8,501 nt of DNA from Eubacterium sp. (lineage in GTDB: Bacteria > Bacillota_A > Clostridia > Peptostreptococcales > Anaerovoracaceae), in contig JAETSS010000050.1 in NCBI GenBank assembly GCA_021769545.1, positions 1-8,501 of the forward strand. Direction: 5' to 3'. Below are positions 5,680 through 8,501 of this stretch, piece by piece. Numbering within the stretch: the first letter of the stretch is position 1; every line of letters begins with the position of its first letter. The translations under genes were made by a program, and so were the position numbers. The notes beneath the pieces were generated by a model. It saw nothing but the letters and a program-made list of their open reading frames with translations. It was not told the DNA's origin and did not search any database.

Positions 5680-5880
5680 ATGAAGGAAGGAATCCATCCT
5701 GACTACAAGGAATGTAAAGTAACTTGCGCATGCGGTAACACATTTATGACAAGGTCTGTTAACTCAGAGATCAGAACAGACATTTGCTCAGCGTGCCATC
5801 CATTCTTTACAGGTCAGCAGAAATTCGCTCACAGAGGCGGACGTGTTGAGAAATTCAAGAACAAGTACAATTTGGATTAA
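5680..5880 (+). CDS. rpmE: 50S ribosomal protein L31, zinc-binding (C+) type
   Basis: 66 residues, the normal length for the RpmE type. L31 is a late-assembling large-subunit protein that bridges to the small subunit. The opening MKEGIHPDY and the C-terminal KFKNKYNLD region are typical. The zinc ribbon is CAC at C16/C18 plus CSAC at C36/C39, so this is the zinc-containing form rather than the zinc-independent YkgM/YtiA paralogue. The start at 5680 is set by AAAGAGGTGAT just upstream and by family length. It is monocistronic, with its own promoter and a terminator 10 bases after the stop. In many Firmicutes rpmE sits next to rho and DUF1385, whereas here it lies about 4.5 kb downstream of DUF1385. 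Confidence 0.98.
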   Translation: MKEGIHPDYKECKVTCACGNTFMTRSVNSEIRTDICSACHPFFTGQQKFAHRGGRVEKFKNKYNLD

Positions 5881-5889
5881 TGACATTCG

Positions 5890-5915
5890 AAACCCCGCAG
5901 TTATGCGGGGTTTTT
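5890..5915 (+). terminator. Intrinsic terminator of rpmE
   Basis: AAACCCCGCA (5890-5899) and TGCGGGGTTT (5904-5913) form a perfect 10-pair stem with loop GTTA and a T tail to 5915. It stands between the convergent genes rpmE and the glucosaminidase gene. It could serve the minus-strand gene weakly, since there the T tail is only three bases. Confidence 0.93.
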
Positions 5916-5930
5916 AAGTGCTCTTTAATA

Positions 5931-6668
5931 TTATTTCAGCTTGTCCAGCGCCGCGTTGTGGTTCCTGCTGATAACGGAATAATATCTTGCCATATTGCTG
6001 GCCACCTTATCGTCCCATGTGGTGCTGGCGGCATATCTTTTGTTTACCGAAGAGATGGTCTTTCCGGAATACAGGCTGCCGCCGGGAGACAGGTAGTTGT
6101 TGGCAAGGGCCCTTGAAACAACGTCGATGCATTCTGCCTTGGAGGAAAATCCGCTGGACCCGAAGCCGAACATGTTGTTTGGTTTGAAGCACATGGTCCC
6201 GTTGGCGCTTTCATGTGCTGCGATAGCCATAACGAACAGGCAGTTGATGCCATAATCCTGTTCAGCCTTGTAAAAGGCCTCTTCAAGGCCTACCAGATTC
6301 CCCTTAGTCACCAGTCTGAGCTCTGCGACCGTTACTCCGCTGGGCTGGCTAACATCCATCTGCATTATCTGCGAGACCGAATATGAAGGTATAGATTCAC
6401 CTTCTATGACTTTGTTTACCGTAGACGATCTAAGGGCGTTGGCAAGGTCCACATCGGTAGCGGCAGAAGCTCCCTGTGCAGCAAGCTCGTTGCTGGTGCG
6501 GGCGGCATCGGCCCTGATGTTTTCCACAGAGGTGTATATCCCGAAAATGATAAGTGCGGCGGACAGAATAAACACCGCGATCACCGTAACGGCGATCTTT
6601 ATAAAAGATTTTTTTCGGGATCCCCTGCGTTGTGTATCGGTTATAGTCGTTTCTTTCGTAATATCCAT
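5931..6668 (-). CDS. Membrane-anchored glucosaminidase-domain protein (peptidoglycan hydrolase)
   Basis: 245 residues from the chosen start. A short basic cytoplasmic N-terminus (RRGSRKK at 14-20) is followed by one membrane span at about 22-46, so the rest should face the cell wall. A linker at about 50-115 precedes a glucosaminidase (mannosyl-glycoprotein endo-beta-N-acetylglucosaminidase-like) domain at about 120-235. The likely catalytic glutamate is E153 in AAHESANGT, followed by NNMFGFG at 164-170 and the typical RYAASTTWDDKVA at 211-223. It would cut glycan strands during wall turnover. The start at 6668 is chosen because TGAGGT lies 6-8 bases upstream; longer in-frame starts have no binding site and precede the predicted transcription start. 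It is transcribed divergently from the next gene. Confidence 0.9.
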   Translation of the reverse strand: MDITKETTITDTQRRGSRKKSFIKIAVTVIAVFILSAALIIFGIYTSVENIRADAARTSNELAAQGASAATDVDLANALRSSTVNKVIEGESIPSYSVSQIMQMDVSQPSGVTVAELRLVTKGNLVGLEEAFYKAEQDYGINCLFVMAIAAHESANGTMCFKPNNMFGFGSSGFSSKAECIDVVSRALANNYLSPGGSLYSGKTISSVNKRYAASTTWDDKVASNMARYYSVISRNHNAALDKLK

Positions 6669-6684
6669 AAATGACCTCATTTGC

Positions 6685-6713
6685 TTGAAAAACGATAGGT
6701 TCTCATATATTAT
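6685..6713 (+). promoter_or_regulatory. Predicted promoter of the plus-strand gene at 6770
   Basis: TTGAAA (6685-6690), 17 bases, TATTAT (6708-6713). The predicted start near 6720 leaves about 50 nt of leader. The -10 overlaps the -10 of the opposite promoter. Confidence 0.55.
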
Positions 6714-6737
6714 AAGTAATATATGGCAAAAAAACAA
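6709..6737 (-). promoter_or_regulatory. Predicted promoter of the glucosaminidase gene
   Basis: On the minus strand: TTGTTT (6737-6732), 17 bases, a perfect TATAAT (6714-6709). The predicted start near 6702 leaves a leader of about 34 nt. Confidence 0.6.
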
Positions 6738-6769
6738 CCTTTGAGATAATCAAGTCAGGAGCAGGCAAT

Positions 6770-7357
6770 ATGCACTATATATTGAAAATCATAGTAACCA
6801 TGATAATTTCCGCAGTTATGCAGTCGGGAATAGTAAATATCGTATCCACAACGCCCAACGATGCGGTAACGGATTTTCTGGACGGCCTTAAATCCAGGGA
6901 TTCATATATCATGGAAAAGTATATGGATAACGGCTATGTGAATTTCATTACCAACGTCCAGGGAGACGATGCAGTCGTGGAAAGGATGAACGCGGCGCTT
7001 TTCAGCAATTTTTCCTATGAGGTGGAGAAGGTGGTCAGCAAGGATGATGTGGCGGTAGCCAAGGTGATCGTAAAAAGCGGTGATTTCAGCGGCGTGATGA
7101 GCGCTTATGATTCGGCGTCATACGATTATGTCGTGTCCAATCTGTACACCGACGACATTGCAGACAAGGAAAAGCTCAACGCCCAGTGTCTTGAACTTTA
7201 TGTACAGCAGATAGAAAAGGCGGCAGAGAACGGCGCGGTGACTGAGACGGTGGTGTTCGTACCGATGATAGATGACGGATATTACGGCTGGAATATAGTT
7301 ATGACCGATGAGCTTATGAAATCTGTTCTGGGGAATCTGCAGATCCCGGCGGTGTGA
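6770..7357 (+). CDS. Exported or membrane-anchored protein of unknown function
   Basis: 195 residues. A hydrophobic N-terminus (about 4-25) without a strong positive charge looks like an uncleaved anchor or a weak signal peptide; there is no lipobox cysteine. The segment TPNDAVTDFLDGLKSRD (28-44) resembles the start of small NTF2-like or DUF4878/DUF5105-type extracytoplasmic domains, in which a helix of the form D-x-V-x-x-F-L-x-x-L-K is followed by beta strands. The later alternation of strands (about 82-102 and 158-177) fits such a fold, but this is inference and I do not recognise a family securely. AGGAG precedes the ATG. It faces the glucosaminidase gene across a shared promoter region, which suggests a cell-envelope role. 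No clear terminator separates it from the rpsF promoter. Confidence 0.8.
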   Translation: MHYILKIIVTMIISAVMQSGIVNIVSTTPNDAVTDFLDGLKSRDSYIMEKYMDNGYVNFITNVQGDDAVVERMNAALFSNFSYEVEKVVSKDDVAVAKVIVKSGDFSGVMSAYDSASYDYVVSNLYTDDIADKEKLNAQCLELYVQQIEKAAENGAVTETVVFVPMIDDGYYGWNIVMTDELMKSVLGNLQIPAV

Positions 7358-7401
7358 TGACCGACCGATATAAAAATCCATTTTAAACCATACAAAAATG
7401 C

Positions 7402-7429
7402 TTGAATTTCCCACATAATAATGTATAAT
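7402..7429 (+). promoter_or_regulatory. Predicted promoter of the rpsF-ssb-rpsR operon
   Basis: TTGAAT (7402-7407), 16 bases, perfect TATAAT (7424-7429). The predicted start near 7436 puts a hairpin at the extreme 5' end of the mRNA. Confidence 0.75.
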
Positions 7430-7436
7430 ATATAAA

Positions 7437-7479
7437 TGCGCGGTCTGCGCAAATCCTTGCGATAAGGGATGCTTATCGC
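7437..7479 (+). promoter_or_regulatory. Two-hairpin leader of rpsF
   Basis: Hairpin 1 is TGCGC (7437-7441)/GCGCA (7447-7451) with loop GGTCT. Hairpin 2 is GCGATAAG (7459-7466)/CTTATCGC (7472-7479) with loop GGATG. ATCC at 7453-7456 can pair with GGAT in the second loop, giving a possible pseudoknot. There is no T tail, so it is not a terminator. rpsF leaders in many bacteria bind the S6:S18 complex for feedback control, but the CCG element described for that motif is not obvious here. Confidence 0.5.
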
Positions 7480-7506
7480 CATTTAGTCCACGAGGAGGTG
7501 AAACAA

Positions 7507-7794
7507 ATGATAAACTATGAGTTAATGTTCATCATCGACCCTACATTGGAAGATGAGAAAAAGGATGCTACTGTAGAAACAGTTAAGGGCATCATCGCTG
7601 CTGAAGGCGAAGTCGGCAATGTAGACGTATGGGGAATGAGAAAGCTCGCATATCCTATTCAGAAGAAGCCTGAAGGATATTATGTTGTCATCGAGTTCAA
7701 GGCACAGCCAACGCTGCCGAAGGAGCTCGACAGAAGACTCAGAATTTCAGACAACGTTATGAGACATATCATAATCAATAAAGATGTAAAATAG
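7507..7794 (+). CDS. rpsF: 30S ribosomal protein S6
   Basis: 95 residues, the normal length. S6 binds with S18 to the platform of the small subunit. Family features include the opening INYELMFIIDP (2-12), WGMRKLAYPIQKKPEGYYVV (42-61) and the end DNVMRHIIINKDVK. The start at 7507 follows GAGGAGGTG (7491-7499) with good spacing; the in-frame GTG at 7498 lies inside that binding site and is rejected. First gene of the conserved S6-SSB-S18 operon, 15 bases before ssb. Confidence 0.98.
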   Translation: MINYELMFIIDPTLEDEKKDATVETVKGIIAAEGEVGNVDVWGMRKLAYPIQKKPEGYYVVIEFKAQPTLPKELDRRLRISDNVMRHIIINKDVK

Positions 7795-7809
7795 GAAGAG
7801 GGGTGCAGT

Positions 7810-8265
7810 ATGAATAGCGTAGTACTGATTGGGAGATTGACCAGAGACCCTGAAGTAAGGTATATTTCCGAGAGCCAGATGGCAGTTGCGACCTTTACGG
7901 TAGCCATAGACAGACCTGTAAGATCGGGTCAGGAAAAGAAAACGGATTTTCCGAGAGTTACCGTGTTCGGAAGACAGGCGGAGAACTGCGAAAGATTCCT
8001 GGCAAAGGGAAGACTTGTAGGAGTCCAGGGAAGGATTCAGACAGGCAGCTATACCAACAGAGACGGCGCTACAGTATACACTACTGACGTAGTTGCCGAC
8101 AGAGTAGAATTTTTAGAGTGGGGAGACAGAAACGACAGAGCAGGCGGCGGAAGATATCAAAGCTCACAGCAGGGCTCGTATCAGGACCGACAGGACTCCG
8201 GATCTAGAGACATGGGTGTACCTGAAGGATTTCAGGCGATCCAGGATGATGATATTCCATTCTAA
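7810..8265 (+). CDS. ssb: Single-stranded DNA-binding protein SSB
   Basis: 151 residues. SSB coats single-stranded DNA as a tetramer in replication, repair and recombination, and recruits partners through its tail. The OB fold covers about 1-104 (MNSVVLIGRLTRDPEVRY at the start, then FPRVTVFGRQAENCERFLAKG at 47-67 in the usual place). A Gln, Ser, Gly and Arg-rich linker follows at about 105-143. The tail ends in the canonical acidic tip DDDIPF (146-151), which indicates the replicative SSB rather than a tail-less competence paralogue. AGAGGGG precedes the ATG. It lies between rpsF and rpsR with gaps of 15 and 18 bases, so all three are one transcript. Confidence 0.98.
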   Translation: MNSVVLIGRLTRDPEVRYISESQMAVATFTVAIDRPVRSGQEKKTDFPRVTVFGRQAENCERFLAKGRLVGVQGRIQTGSYTNRDGATVYTTDVVADRVEFLEWGDRNDRAGGGRYQSSQQGSYQDRQDSGSRDMGVPEGFQAIQDDDIPF

Positions 8266-8283
8266 AAGAGAGGAGATAGTATC

Positions 8284-8501
8284 ATGGATAATAAAAGACG
8301 TGGCGGCATGAGAAGAAAAAAAGTATGCCAGTTCTGTGCTGATAAGACAGAAACTATAGATTACAAAGACGTTGAAAAGCTGAAGAAGTATGTGACAGAA
8401 AGAGGCAAGATCCTTCCTAAGAGAATCACAGGAACATGCGCTCTTCACCAGAGAGAAGTCACAACAGCTATCAAGAGGGCAAGAATCGTAGCATTACTGC
8501 C
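8284..8501 (+). CDS. rpsR: 30S ribosomal protein S18, zinc-binding type (3' end cut by window)
   Basis: 72 complete codons are visible before the window edge; the family is about 75-90 residues, so only a few codons are missing. S18 partners S6 on the 30S platform. A basic start ([10 protein letters not shown]) leads to CQFC (C15, C18), and a second metal pair follows in TCALH (C52, H55). This is the C+ zinc-binding form. [20 protein letters not shown] (48-67) is the rRNA-binding core. AGAGGAG precedes the ATG. Third gene of the operon. Confidence 0.97.
   Translation, partial: MDNKRRGGMRRKKVCQFCADKTETIDYKDVEKLKKYVTERGKILPKRITGTCALHQREVTTAIKRARIVALL

Noticed and set aside
1..8501. CRISPR arrays, tRNA or rRNA genes, insertion sequences
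   Set aside because: No regularly spaced repeats, tRNA-like cloverleaf or T-arm sequence, rRNA sequence or transposase-like frame was seen on either strand.

Overview
The window reads as a moderate-GC, strictly anaerobic Firmicute, most likely in the class Clostridia. The evidence is AGA/AGG/ATA-rich codon use, strong AGGAGG ribosome binding sites, sigma-A type promoters, zinc-binding (C+) forms of ribosomal proteins L31 and S18, and two maturases (HydG, HydF) that exist only to build the H-cluster of [FeFe] hydrogenases. No finer taxonomic call is supported.

Layout. Bases 2-55 are probably the last codons of an upstream gene, possibly rho. Then come a DUF1385 (YqhQ-like) membrane protein with an unusual repetitive C-terminal tail and prmC, the release-factor glutamine methyltransferase. 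A good promoter inside the end of prmC starts a ~150-nt structured leader that ends in an intrinsic terminator just before hydG. hydG and hydF follow as an operon. hydE and the hydrogenase itself are not in the window.

Directly behind hydF lies the most interesting locus (about 5134-5448), which appears to be a complete type I toxin-antitoxin module that no long ORF would reveal. A 29-codon membrane peptide of the holin-like toxin (TxpA/BsrE-like) type sits between two convergent promoters. A small antisense RNA gene faces it, a hairpin terminator is shared, and inverted arms allow the 5' and 3' ends of the toxin mRNA to pair.

Next are rpmE (L31) with its own promoter and terminator, then a divergent pair: a membrane-anchored glucosaminidase on the minus strand and an exported or membrane-anchored protein of unknown function on the plus strand. 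The promoters of this pair share the same -10 base pairs. The window ends in the classic rpsF-ssb-rpsR operon (S6, SSB, S18), whose leader holds two hairpins; rpsR is cut by the window edge.

Working together: the housekeeping genes serve translation (prmC, rpmE, rpsF, rpsR) and DNA replication (ssb). hydG and hydF supply the carbon monoxide and cyanide iron synthon and the scaffold for hydrogenase maturation. The toxin-antitoxin locus and the glucosaminidase/unknown pair look like accessory insertions between conserved blocks. All RNA-level calls are read by eye from sequence complementarity and are not experimentally supported here.
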